Positions 9,431-16,419 of a stretch of DNA of 64,000 nucleotides are shown here, one piece after another. Each line of letters opens with the position of its first letter. Positions within the stretch are counted from its first letter, which is position 1. The stretch spans positions 434,001 through 498,000 of the forward strand of contig NZ_CP101323.1 in assembly GCF_024300825.1 (NCBI RefSeq). Reading direction: 5' to 3'. The notes beneath the pieces are model-generated. The model had not been told where the DNA came from. It searched no databases and was given only the letters and a program-made list of their open reading frames with translations. The translations under genes and the position numbers were made by a program. Source of the stretch: Natronomonas gomsonensis. GTDB taxonomy: Archaea > Halobacteriota > Halobacteria > Halobacteriales > Haloarculaceae.

Positions 9431-9691
9431 ATGTCCGATGCCCTCCAACGGACGATTCGGCGCTGTACCGCAGTGTTGGCCATTCCGCTGTCGCTGTACC
9501 CTATCGTGTTCGTCGCCCGACTGGAGACCGATGGCTACCCGTACACGAACCTGACCCTCGAAGTAGCCGACGAAATCGCTCTCGTCGTACTGGTGGGTGC
9601 CGTCGTCTATCTCGCCGTGAGCGTCCTCCTGCAGTTCGTCCTGGCCGACCCAACTCCCAGCGGGCAGGCCGACGGTACCGAGGCGAACTGA
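9431..9691 (+). CDS. small two-helix membrane protein
   Basis: An 86-residue protein with membrane segments near residues 12-29 (TAVLAIPLSLYPIVFVA) and 48-68 (EIALVVLVGAVVYLAVSVLLQF), and a polar tail DPTPSGQADGTEAN. A run of T (TTTTTT at 9401-9406) lies about 25-30 bases before the ATG and could be its TATA-like element. No family recognised. It lies between two other tiny membrane genes and converges with the 9735-10079 gene. Confidence 0.65.
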   Translation: MSDALQRTIRRCTAVLAIPLSLYPIVFVARLETDGYPYTNLTLEVADEIALVVLVGAVVYLAVSVLLQFVLADPTPSGQADGTEAN

Positions 9692-9734
9692 TTCTCCGGG
9701 CGGTCGGCCGTGTCGGGTTCGCGACCCGAGACGC

Positions 9735-10079
9735 TCACAGCGTTCCCGACAGCACCAGCAGGTTCCACGCCGTGACGAGTCCGCCGACGACCGCCAGCGC
9801 CAGCGGGACGGCCGTTCGGCCGGGCGTCCGCAACACGCGCCACGCTAGGTAAAACAGCGTGAACACGACTGCCTTGAGGCCCAACAGCGCGACCGGGCCG
9901 TAGGCGTGGATGAACGCCCCGGCGATGGGGCCGGCTTCGGCGGCCCCGCCAGCGGAAAGGCCCCAGAACGTCGTCGCGGTGTCACCGACGCCGTACAGAA
10001 GCACCGCCGCGACCCACAGCGGTCGCTCGGCGTCGGCGAGCAACTCGAAGGGGCTCCGGGCGGGCGTGTCGGCGCTCAC
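9735..10079 (-). CDS. small polytopic membrane protein
   Basis: A 114-residue protein beginning at GTG 10077-10079 (MSADTPARSPFELLADAERP). It has three predicted membrane helices: WVAAVLLYGVGDTATTFWGL, VALLGLKAVVFTLFYLAW and VPLALAVVGGLVTAWNLLVL. The GTG is chosen because the longer reading upstream would overlap the neighbouring small gene and is basic and unlike a haloarchaeal N-terminus. It follows the 10096-10242 gene by 16 bases, so both are probably one transcript. Function unknown. Confidence 0.7.
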   Translation of the reverse strand: MSADTPARSPFELLADAERPLWVAAVLLYGVGDTATTFWGLSAGGAAEAGPIAGAFIHAYGPVALLGLKAVVFTLFYLAWRVLRTPGRTAVPLALAVVGGLVTAWNLLVLSGTL

Positions 10080-10095
10080 TGGGCGACCTGTCGAG

Positions 10096-10242
10096 TCAGG
10101 GCGTAATAACGGCGGCGGCTGTGAGCGCGACGAGCAGTGTCGCACCGAACAACAGGAGGAAATCGGCGGTCGGCGAGATGTAAGCGGTCGACTCCGACTC
10201 GACGCCCTCCGTCTCGACGGCCGTGGCGTGGTCCGTTGCCAT
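10096..10242 (-). CDS. 48-residue membrane protein
   Basis: Starts at ATG 10240-10242 and reads MATDHATAVETEGVESES, an acidic head, then one helix DFLLLFGATLLVALTAAAVI and a TP end. A TTTAAA box at 10267-10272 is centred about 27 bases upstream of the ATG, fitting a leaderless haloarchaeal transcript. It precedes the 9735-10079 membrane gene by 16 bases, and the two likely form an operon. No family recognised. Confidence 0.65.
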   Translation of the reverse strand: MATDHATAVETEGVESESTAYISPTADFLLLFGATLLVALTAAAVITP

Positions 10243-10266
10243 ACCCACCGTAGCGGTTACGTCCGA

Positions 10267-10272
10267 TTTAAA
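10267..10272 (-). promoter_or_regulatory. TATA box for the 10242-9735 membrane gene pair
   Basis: TTTAAA lies about 27 bases upstream of ATG 10242 on the minus strand. This spacing places transcription start at or within a few bases of the start codon, as in leaderless haloarchaeal mRNAs. The hexamer is palindromic, so direction rests on the neighbouring gene. Confidence 0.5.
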
Positions 10273-10386
10273 CTCCGCTCGGTATCGAGCGCCGAATCGT
10301 CAGTCGAAACCGACTGCAGTGTGTCACCGAAACGCACTGACGGCGCCGATGGAAGCCCTCTTGGGCGCCAGCGAGCAACCGACAGT

Positions 10387-11580
10387 ATGAGCTATACGGT
10401 CGGACTCGTCGGCAAGCCCTCGGTCGGCAAGTCCACGTTTTTCAACGCCGCGACGATGAACGACGTGCCGGAGGGTGCGTATCCGTTCACGACTATCGAC
10501 CCCTCCATCGGCGAAGCGTACGTCCGCGTCCCCTGTGCTGCTCCCGAATTCGAAGAGACCTGTACGCCCGATTCGGGCTTTTGCCGGAAGGGCGAGCGGT
10601 TCGTCCCCGTCAAACTCGTCGACGTGGCCGGACTCATCCCCGGCGCCCACGAGGGCGCCGGCCTCGGCAATCAGTTCCTCACCGACCTCAACGAGGCTGA
10701 CGTGTTGGTCCACGTCGTCGACTTCTCGGGGACGACCGACGCCGAGGGCGAACCCACCGAGGGCCACGACCCCCGCGACGACATCGAGTTCCTCGAAGAC
10801 GAACTCGACATGTGGTATCTCGACATCCTCGAACGCGGCATCGAGCGCTACGAGGGCGCCTACAACACCGCCGAGACGGACATCGAAGTCGAACTCGCAG
10901 AGCAGATGACCGCCTTCCGGACCAACGAAGACGAAATCAAGCGTCTCATCCGCCGGGTTGGCTGTGGCTTCGAACCTGCCGAGTGGGACGGAGACGACCG
11001 CGAGACGTTGGCGAGAGAGATTCGGCAGGCAACCAAACCAATCGTCATCGCCGCCAACAAGATGGACACCCCCGAAGCACAGGCCAACTACGAGGAAATC
11101 ACGTCGGACCCCGACTACGACCACCTCGAAATTGTCCCCGCCAGCGCCCACGCCGAGAAGGCGCTGAAGGCGGCCGACGAAAACGGCGTCGTCGAGTACG
11201 TCCCCGGCAGCACCGACTTCGAGATAGTCGGCGACATCTCTGAGGAACAAGCCGCCGGCCTCGACCGCATCGCCGAGTTCGCCGCCGAGTACGACGGCAC
11301 CGGCGTCCAAGCCGCACTGGAGACCGCGCTGTTCGACACGCTCGGCCTGCTGGCGGTGTTCCCCGGCTCTTCGGGCGGCCTCGGCACTGCGGACGGCAAA
11401 ATCCTCCCGGACTGCTTCCTGTTGCCGCCGGATGCGACCACCTCGGATTTCGCCTACCACATCCACTCGGACCTCGGCGACGGCCTGCTCCACGGCGTCG
11501 ACTGCCGTGCCGGCCGACAAATCGGCGGCGACCACGAACTTGACCACCGGGACGTGGTCGAACTCATCACAACGAACTGA
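10387..11580 (+). CDS. ychF: redox-regulated ATPase/GTP-binding protein YchF
   Basis: A 397-residue OBG-family P-loop protein. GKPSVGKST at residues 9-17 is Walker A, DVAGLIPGAHEGAGLGNQFL contains switch II (DVAG), and ANKMD is the nucleotide-base motif (NKxD type). The C-terminus ends in a TGS-like region (HSDLGDGLLHGVDCRAGRQIG...). Bacterial and eukaryotic YchF (OLA1) prefers ATP and binds ribosomes, acting in translation fidelity and stress control. The archaeal form carries an insertion after switch II, seen here as the long helical segment around residues 120-190. The ATG at 10387 gives the canonical MSYTVGLVGKPS start. Confidence 0.93.
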   Translation: MSYTVGLVGKPSVGKSTFFNAATMNDVPEGAYPFTTIDPSIGEAYVRVPCAAPEFEETCTPDSGFCRKGERFVPVKLVDVAGLIPGAHEGAGLGNQFLTDLNEADVLVHVVDFSGTTDAEGEPTEGHDPRDDIEFLEDELDMWYLDILERGIERYEGAYNTAETDIEVELAEQMTAFRTNEDEIKRLIRRVGCGFEPAEWDGDDRETLAREIRQATKPIVIAANKMDTPEAQANYEEITSDPDYDHLEIVPASAHAEKALKAADENGVVEYVPGSTDFEIVGDISEEQAAGLDRIAEFAAEYDGTGVQAALETALFDTLGLLAVFPGSSGGLGTADGKILPDCFLLPPDATTSDFAYHIHSDLGDGLLHGVDCRAGRQIGGDHELDHRDVVELITTN

Positions 11581-11633
11581 CCGCTGACGAGGGCCGTTGC
11601 TGCGGAAGAGAGGTTCTTATCGGTCGAGTGCGT

Positions 11634-11846
11634 ATGACGAACGTGCCCGAGAAACGCGACCGGAACCTGCGGCGACCCGACCACGCCATCCCGCCACAGA
11701 CCGACGAGATACGCGCGGAACTGGAGGCGGGCGACCGCGAACTGCTGCACTGTCTGAACTGCGGTCGACAGTTGGTCGCGCTTCGACACGGCGAGCGGTG
11801 TCTGTTCTGTGGCTCCGGCGCCACCGTCGTCGAGGAGTGGCGCTGA
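11634..11846 (+). CDS. small zinc-ribbon protein
   Basis: A 70-residue protein with a charged, helical N-terminal half and a C-terminal treble-clef/ribbon: CLNC (residues 43-46) and CLFC (59-62) provide four cysteine ligands for one zinc, ending GSGATVVEEWR. Such single-domain zinc proteins are common in haloarchaea and often act as adaptor or nucleic-acid-binding factors. The ATG at 11634 is chosen; an in-frame GTG two codons earlier is an alternative. It follows ychF by 53 bases on the same strand and may be co-transcribed. Confidence 0.75.
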   Translation: MTNVPEKRDRNLRRPDHAIPPQTDEIRAELEAGDRELLHCLNCGRQLVALRHGERCLFCGSGATVVEEWR

Positions 11847-11887
11847 GATTTTCGCCGTAAGCCTCGATTTGGCCCTTTTATCGTGAG

Positions 11888-12066
11888 TGTACGCCGAGCG
11901 CAAGCGAGGCGTTTCCCCGATGCCGAACGCCGAAGGCGTGAGGCGTCGGTAGCGCGCACGGACTGAGGTGGCCGCAGGCCACCGAAGGAGTACGCGCTAT
12001 TTTCCCCCAAGTTTTGCCGCGGAGGCGTGTCGCGCGCCGAACGGCGCGCGACCGCCGGAGCGTACA
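11888..12066. other. multi-hairpin structured element with tandem GA loops
   Basis: Between two convergent genes lie four consecutive hairpins. 11892-11911 pairs CGCC with GGCG, then GA/GA, then GC/GC closed by a GCAA tetraloop. 11919-11947 pairs GATGCC with GGCGTC (one G-U), an A-T pair and tandem GA, then CGCC/GGCG with a GAA loop. 11950-11999 has TAGCGCG/CGCGCTA enclosing CT-GA-GGTGGCC / GGCCACC-GA-AG. 12029-12052 is a perfect 10-bp stem GTCGCGCGCC/GGCGCGCGAC. TGTACGC at the left edge and GCGTACA at the right edge are also complementary. Candidates: structured RNA, a bidirectional 3' processing/termination site, or a dispersed repeat of haloarchaeal genomes. No protein reading is convincing. 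Confidence 0.6.
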
Positions 12067-12078
12067 AAAAGTGGGTGG

Positions 12079-12369
12079 CTAGCGATACAGCGACATGTAA
12101 ATCATCGCGAAGCCGACGATAAACGGCACCGTCTCGGCGATTTGTAGGTAGAACAACTGCCGGCCGAGGTCACCGCTCACGCCGACCTGTGTCGTGAGGT
12201 TCGTCATCGCGACGCCCATGCTGATGAACGCGAACCCGATGAACGCGTACTGGAGTCGGTCCGACCCCCGCTTGGAGTACGCCTGAAAACTGATGAGCGT
12301 CAGTCCGAGCGAGAGGCCGAAGAGAACGAGTCGCATCAGAATCAACACGCCCTGCAGGATATCGACCAT
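12079..12369 (-). CDS. DUF7521-like three-helix membrane protein
   Basis: A 96-residue membrane protein with three hydrophobic helices: LILMRLVLFGLSLGLTLISF, LQYAFIGFAFISMGVAM and ETVPFIVGFAMIYMSLY. The order R-V-L...S..A..K..S..L.YAF.GF matches a haloarchaeal family (annotated DUF7521, as far as I recall) that is regularly encoded beside small winged-helix regulators. Here too a winged-helix gene sits directly upstream on the same strand, 71 bases away. It may act as a membrane partner of that regulator; this is inference from gene order. Confidence 0.7.
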   Translation of the reverse strand: MVDILQGVLILMRLVLFGLSLGLTLISFQAYSKRGSDRLQYAFIGFAFISMGVAMTNLTTQVGVSGDLGRQLFYLQIAETVPFIVGFAMIYMSLYR

Positions 12370-12440
12370 GTGCGGGGGATTCCTGCCGTCGTATTAAAAC
12401 CACCCGCCCGGACGGCGGAGTCGACACGAACGCGTTCGTC

Positions 12441-12791
12441 TCACTCGGCGCCGAGGTCGTCCCACAACTGCGTGAAGCGGTCCGGGAGGTTCTCGCGTCG
12501 ATAAATGCGGACCTTGTACTCGTCGTCTTCCAGTTGGATGACGGTGCTGTCGAAGTTGCACTCGTAGACGTTGTAGTGGTTGCCGTCCTCGGCGACGGCC
12601 GTCTGCTCGATGATGAGTTCGTGGTCCTGTAACAGTTCGAGCCGCCGGTAAATGGTCGGAAGCGACAAATCACACTCTTCGGCGAGTTCCTTCGCCGAAC
12701 GAGGCTGGCGACTAATCGCTGCCAGTACCGTCCGTGCGTGTTGGTCGCCAATTGTATCGAGGACATCCTCGATGCTACGATCGTCTGCCAC
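12441..12791 (-). CDS. winged helix-turn-helix transcriptional regulator
   Basis: A 116-residue DNA-binding protein. The helix-turn-helix is seen in VLAAISRQPRSAKELAEECDL followed by SLPTIYRRLELLQDHELI, typical of ArsR-like/helix-turn-helix domain regulators of haloarchaea. The C-terminal half (YNVYECNFDSTVIQLEDDEY...) is a beta-rich extension. The start is GTG 12789-12791: a TTTTTATT box at 12813-12820 (minus strand) is centred 25 bases upstream, so a leaderless start here fits well. It precedes the DUF7521-like gene on the same strand. Target genes are unknown. Confidence 0.8.
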   Translation of the reverse strand: MADDRSIEDVLDTIGDQHARTVLAAISRQPRSAKELAEECDLSLPTIYRRLELLQDHELIIEQTAVAEDGNHYNVYECNFDSTVIQLEDDEYKVRIYRRENLPDRFTQLWDDLGAE

Positions 12792-12812
12792 AACCCGTTT
12801 CAGGAAGGGCAG

Positions 12813-12820
12813 AATAAAAA
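12813..12820 (-). promoter_or_regulatory. TATA box of the 12791 regulator gene
   Basis: TTTTTATT on the minus strand is centred about 25 bases before the GTG start at 12791. The distance fits haloarchaeal TATA to start-site spacing for a leaderless message and decides the start codon of the regulator. Confidence 0.5.
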
Positions 12821-12893
12821 CGTTTCCGACGGTCGCGCCGTCCCCGAATCCGGGACAGCCCGTTTGAAGTGGGTGGCCCCCGGAGTGGATTTC

Positions 12894-13325
12894 ATGTACG
12901 ATTCCGTGCTGTTGCCGACTGACGGAAGTGACGGGGCTGCCGAGGCGCTCGAACACGCCATCGGAGTCGCAACCGCCTTCGACGCCGACCTCCACATCAT
13001 CTCGATAATCGACCGGCGCGTCGTCTTGGCTGCCGACACCGACGAAAAAGAGGCCGTCCGTTCCGAACTCTCCGACGACGCGACCGAGGCCGTTGAGGGT
13101 CTCGCGAACCGGGCCGCAGAGGCGGGTATCGAGGCCACGACCGCGACGACCGAGGGCGTCCCTCACCGGGAGATTCTCGCCTACGCAGCCGACAACGACC
13201 TCAACCTTCTCGTTCTCGGAACGCACGGTCGAACGGGCCGCGAGAAACGCCTCCATCTGGGCAGTACGACCGAACGCGTCGTCAAGGAGTCCGAACGTCC
13301 CGTCACCGTCGTCAACATCGGGTAA
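12894..13325 (+). CDS. universal stress protein, ATP-binding type
   Basis: A 143-residue UspA-domain protein with MYDSVLLPTDGSDGAAEAL at the start and the nucleotide-binding loop GTHGRTGREKRLHLGSTTERVV (G-2x-G-9x-G(S/T)) near residue 115-135, so it should bind ATP. Proteins of this family are cytoplasmic dimers linked to stress survival. The ATG at 12894 gives the canonical N-terminus. It converges with the FAH-family gene, 7 bases apart. It is one of five Usp genes in the window and belongs with 31530-32036 to the ATP-binding class. Confidence 0.92.
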   Translation: MYDSVLLPTDGSDGAAEALEHAIGVATAFDADLHIISIIDRRVVLAADTDEKEAVRSELSDDATEAVEGLANRAAEAGIEATTATTEGVPHREILAYAADNDLNLLVLGTHGRTGREKRLHLGSTTERVVKESERPVTVVNIG

Positions 13326-13332
13326 CGGCCGA

Positions 13333-14040
13333 CTACTCGACGGTGTTTCGCAGCGTCCCGATTCCCTCGTAGTGGATTTCGATTTCGTCACCGCGCTCCA
13401 ACAGCCCGGGGTTTGCGGGACTGCCGAAGGAAATCACGTCGCCGGGCTTGAACGTAAAGCGCTCCGAGAGGAACGAAATCACTTCTCGCGGCTTGATGAA
13501 CATGTTCTCGGTGTTGTCCTCCTGTCGGAGTTCGCCGTTGATGTGGGTCGTCATGTCGAGACCGACGGGGTCGACGTCGGCGACGACGGGGCCGAGCGGT
13601 CCCGAGGAGTCGAACGCCTTCCGGGCGGTGCGGCGCTCCTGGTCGAGACAGTCGAGGTCGTTGAGGATGGTGTAGCCGCGCACCACGTCGTCGACCTCGC
13701 TTTCGTCGACGTTCTTGCACTCGGTGTCGATGACGGCGGCCAACTCGCCGGCGTAGGTCAACTCCTCGGTGAAGGTGGGGTACGGAATCGGCGTCCCGGG
13801 GTCGTGCAGCGAGACCGGCGGCTTGATGAAGAAGTCCGGCATCTCCGGCACCTCGTAGTCCATTTGGTCGACCTTCTCGCCGAAGTTGCGACCGACACAG
13901 TAGAACACGGATGGTTCACACGGCGCCAGCAAATCGTACTGAGCGGGTTCGTACGTCCCGTCCTCGGTGTGGACGGTGCCGTCGTCGTCGTACTCGCCTT
14001 TGAGAACGCCGTCGGGCGTCTCGATGCGTGCCTGTTTCAT
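13333..14040 (-). CDS. fumarylacetoacetate hydrolase family protein
   Basis: A 235-residue single-domain FAH-fold protein. Conserved segments are SVFYCVGRNFGEKVDQM, PDFFIKPPVSLHDPGTPI, and ELTYAGELAAVID, whose Glu residues are part of the divalent-metal site, with GYTILNDLDCLDQE following. Relatives catalyse C-C bond hydrolysis or decarboxylation of 2-oxo or 2,4-dioxo acids (HpcE, acylpyruvate hydrolase, oxaloacetate decarboxylase types). Substrate is not decidable here. The ATG at 14038-14040 is preferred over an upstream in-frame ATG that would add an atypical basic segment. Confidence 0.88.
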   Translation of the reverse strand: MKQARIETPDGVLKGEYDDDGTVHTEDGTYEPAQYDLLAPCEPSVFYCVGRNFGEKVDQMDYEVPEMPDFFIKPPVSLHDPGTPIPYPTFTEELTYAGELAAVIDTECKNVDESEVDDVVRGYTILNDLDCLDQERRTARKAFDSSGPLGPVVADVDPVGLDMTTHINGELRQEDNTENMFIKPREVISFLSERFTFKPGDVISFGSPANPGLLERGDEIEIHYEGIGTLRNTVE

Positions 14041-14219
14041 GTTGGGGCCGGCGGCCGCCCCGGACTTACGTGTTGTTATCGTCACCGAGGGTGTCACGTC
14101 GACGATGGGTGTGATGGCCGCCTTTCCCCCTTCGCAAACCCTTGTCTGTCGCCATCCTCTCGTTGTCTACCGTATCTACCTCTTAAAACTCGGCTTGGCT
14201 TTCCCATCAGCAGTCGTCA

Positions 14220-15434
14220 TCACAACGGACCGATGTCGTCGACTGAGACGACGACGAGCGTTCGGTCCTCGCCGGACATCGGTGAGGCGCTGACGGTCAG
14301 CCAGAAATCCCGGCTCGGAAGCGACGCTTCGCAGTCGACGCCTCGAATCGCGGTTCCGGCGCTGGCGACGACCTCCCAGAGGTACTCACCGTCGGCAATC
14401 GGTTCTCCGTCGGCGTTCCGGAAGGTCACCGACGGCTCCGCCGGTGAGAGACCGATTAGCTCCTGTCGCTCCATGCCGAACACCTCGGCGGCCCGGTCGT
14501 TCGCCCGCCGGATGTGGCCGTCCCGCTCCATCAACAGCAACGGCGTCGGACTTACCTCAAGGATTCGGTCGGTGAGGTCCCGCTCCCGACGCAGGCGCCG
14601 TTCGGTTTCGCGACGCTCGCTTATATCGCGACTGTTGACGATGAACCCATCTATGTCCGGGTCGTCGAGTCGGTTGGCACCTCGGGATTCGATGCACCGC
14701 CAGTCGCCGCTTTTGTGTCGGAAGCGGTACTCGACGGTGGGTCGGTAGTCGGGGTTCGACAGCGATTTGGCGAACTCGCGTTCGACGCGCTCGCGGTCCT
14801 CGTCGTGGACCCTATCGAAGGCGCTCTCGCCGCGGAGTTCCCGTGGCGCGAACCCCGTCACCTCCTCCATCGAGGGGCTGACGTACTGGAAGGTGCCGGT
14901 GTCGTCGAGGACACACACCGTCGCCGGGGAGTGTTCGATGAGGGCTCGAAACCGAGCGCGTTCGGTACGGATGGCTTCGGTGGCCTGCTCTCGTGTCCGT
15001 TCGACCTGTTCGGTCGCCCGCCGTGCGTCGACGACGCTCTCGACTCGGTGTGCAAGGCGAGTAAACCGCTCTGATCCGCCCGATTTCGTGATGTAATCGG
15101 TGACGCCCAGCGAGATGGCGTCGCTCGCGACGTTCTCGGAGCCTTCGCTTGTAAAGAGGATGAAGGGAATGTCGTCGTTGAGGACGCGGACCTGTCGGAG
15201 TAACTCCAGTCCGTCGGTACTGGGCATCTCGTAATCGGAGACGATGCAGTCGAACTCATCGAGGCGGTCTGTCACCGTCTCCGGGTCGGTTATCGGTGTC
15301 GCCCGGAGCCGGCCGCTCGTCGATTCGAGGCCCTCCGCGGTGAGGTCGCACAGCTCCGCGTAGTCGTCGACGCACGCGACCGATATCGGCCGCTCGATGG
15401 CCGCCTCAGAGGCCGATGTCGAATTTATCGCCAT
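14220..15434 (-). CDS. REC-PAS-PAS signalling protein without kinase domain
   Basis: A 404-residue cytoplasmic protein. Residues 15-135 are a response-regulator receiver: acidic pair DD at 23-24, phosphoacceptor Asp67 in CIVSDYEMP, FTSEG, and the Lys in YITKSGG. A coiled-coil-like linker (RATEQVERTREQATEAIRTE) leads to PAS domain 1 (about 150-275, YRFRHKSGDWRCIESRG and a PAC motif) and PAS domain 2 (about 285-400), where the protein stops. There is no histidine kinase, GAF or bacterioopsin-activator output. A TTTATA box at 15462-15467 lies 30 bases upstream of ATG 15434, which sets the start. Partner kinase unknown. Confidence 0.88.
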   Translation of the reverse strand: MAINSTSASEAAIERPISVACVDDYAELCDLTAEGLESTSGRLRATPITDPETVTDRLDEFDCIVSDYEMPSTDGLELLRQVRVLNDDIPFILFTSEGSENVASDAISLGVTDYITKSGGSERFTRLAHRVESVVDARRATEQVERTREQATEAIRTERARFRALIEHSPATVCVLDDTGTFQYVSPSMEEVTGFAPRELRGESAFDRVHDEDRERVEREFAKSLSNPDYRPTVEYRFRHKSGDWRCIESRGANRLDDPDIDGFIVNSRDISERRETERRLRRERDLTDRILEVSPTPLLLMERDGHIRRANDRAAEVFGMERQELIGLSPAEPSVTFRNADGEPIADGEYLWEVVASAGTAIRGVDCEASLPSRDFWLTVSASPMSGEDRTLVVVSVDDIGPL

Positions 15435-15461
15435 TTGTGAACACGGATTATACACTCATGG

Positions 15462-15467
15462 TATAAA
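15462..15467 (-). promoter_or_regulatory. TATA box of the REC-PAS-PAS gene
   Basis: TTTATA on the minus strand is centred 30 bases upstream of ATG 15434. It argues against the in-frame GTG at 15455, which would lie too close to the box. Confidence 0.5.
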
Positions 15468-15507
15468 TTCTATGGTCACTATCGCTGGACGAAATGCACC
15501 GATGCGG

Positions 15508-16419
15508 TCACTCGGAGGGGTACGCGACCGACAGCGCCTCCGGGACCACTTCGAGTTCGGCCGCAGTTACCGGCTCCGAGACGGGCGTTCCGTCGAGTTC
15601 GACCGGGAGTCCCGCCTCCGAACGGAGCCGTACGGTCTCACCCGTGGCGTATCGAACCGACGGGTCCTCGATTATCCGCCCCGCTCTGGCTCGCCTCGCG
15701 AGTCGAACGGCCTCACGAGGCCCGACCGATTCCACAACGAGGGTGTGGAGGAGTCCGTCGCCGCGTCTGGACTCCGGGAGCAGTTCGAAGTCGCTCCCGC
15801 GGTAGCGGCCGCCGCCGATGGCGACGATTCGTGCGGCGCCGTGATACATCGGGTCGCCGCCGACCGACAGCGACAGTTCGACGGGGTCGTCGGCCAGCGT
15901 CGCCCACCCGGTCGCGAGGAGGTACGCGAGCGGGCCGGGCAGGCGTCGCAATCGCTCGGCGTGGCCGAGTGCGCTCCGGAACAGTCCGGCAGTAAATCCG
16001 AGCACGAAATACGTCGGGCCGATTCGAGGTGTCGTGTCGGCTCGACCGACCTCCAGCGGCCGCGTCTCGATTCCGTCGGCCAACCGGGCGGCGACGCTCC
16101 GCCAGTCGGAATCGCCGTAGAGATGTCGATACGAGGAGTTCCCCCTGCCGGCCGGAACGACGAACAGCGGCGTTTCGATGTCGGCATCGACGAGCGCCGC
16201 GGCTACTTCACGGAGGGTTCCGTCGCCACCGATAGCGACCACGAGGTCGGCCCACCTCGCTTGCTCTATCGCCGCGGTGGGAACGTCGTCTGCACCGGTC
16301 GTGATGGCCGCATCGACATCGGCCTCGGGGAACTGCGCGGACAGGTCGGCGAACAACTCCGCCGCGTTCCCGCTGCCGGATTGTGGATTGACGACCGCAC
16401 CGACGCGTTCGGGTTTCAC
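15508..16419 (-). CDS. diacylglycerol/lipid kinase-like protein (YegS/DAGK fold)
   Basis: A 303-residue protein of the NAD/diacylglycerol kinase catalytic fold. VGAVVNPQSGSGNAAELF and GGDGTLREVAAAL are the phosphate-binding motifs. The third motif, normally GTGND, reads PAGRGNSSYRHLYG here. The C-terminal beta domain ends with a typical LPVELDGTPV strand. Such proteins phosphorylate membrane lipids using ATP. Start GTG 16417-16419 overlaps the stop of the upstream MmgE/PrpD gene by four bases (GTGA), implying translational coupling. Specificity unknown; the altered third motif hints at a different acceptor. Confidence 0.8.
   Translation of the reverse strand: MKPERVGAVVNPQSGSGNAAELFADLSAQFPEADVDAAITTGADDVPTAAIEQARWADLVVAIGGDGTLREVAAALVDADIETPLFVVPAGRGNSSYRHLYGDSDWRSVAARLADGIETRPLEVGRADTTPRIGPTYFVLGFTAGLFRSALGHAERLRRLPGPLAYLLATGWATLADDPVELSLSVGGDPMYHGAARIVAIGGGRYRGSDFELLPESRRGDGLLHTLVVESVGPREAVRLARRARAGRIIEDPSVRYATGETVRLRSEAGLPVELDGTPVSEPVTAAELEVVPEALSVAYPSE

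Noticed and set aside
10324..11547. A 407-codon frame opposite ychF
   Set aside because: Full shadow of the ychF gene with low-complexity Val/Gly/Glu-rich translation and no domain.
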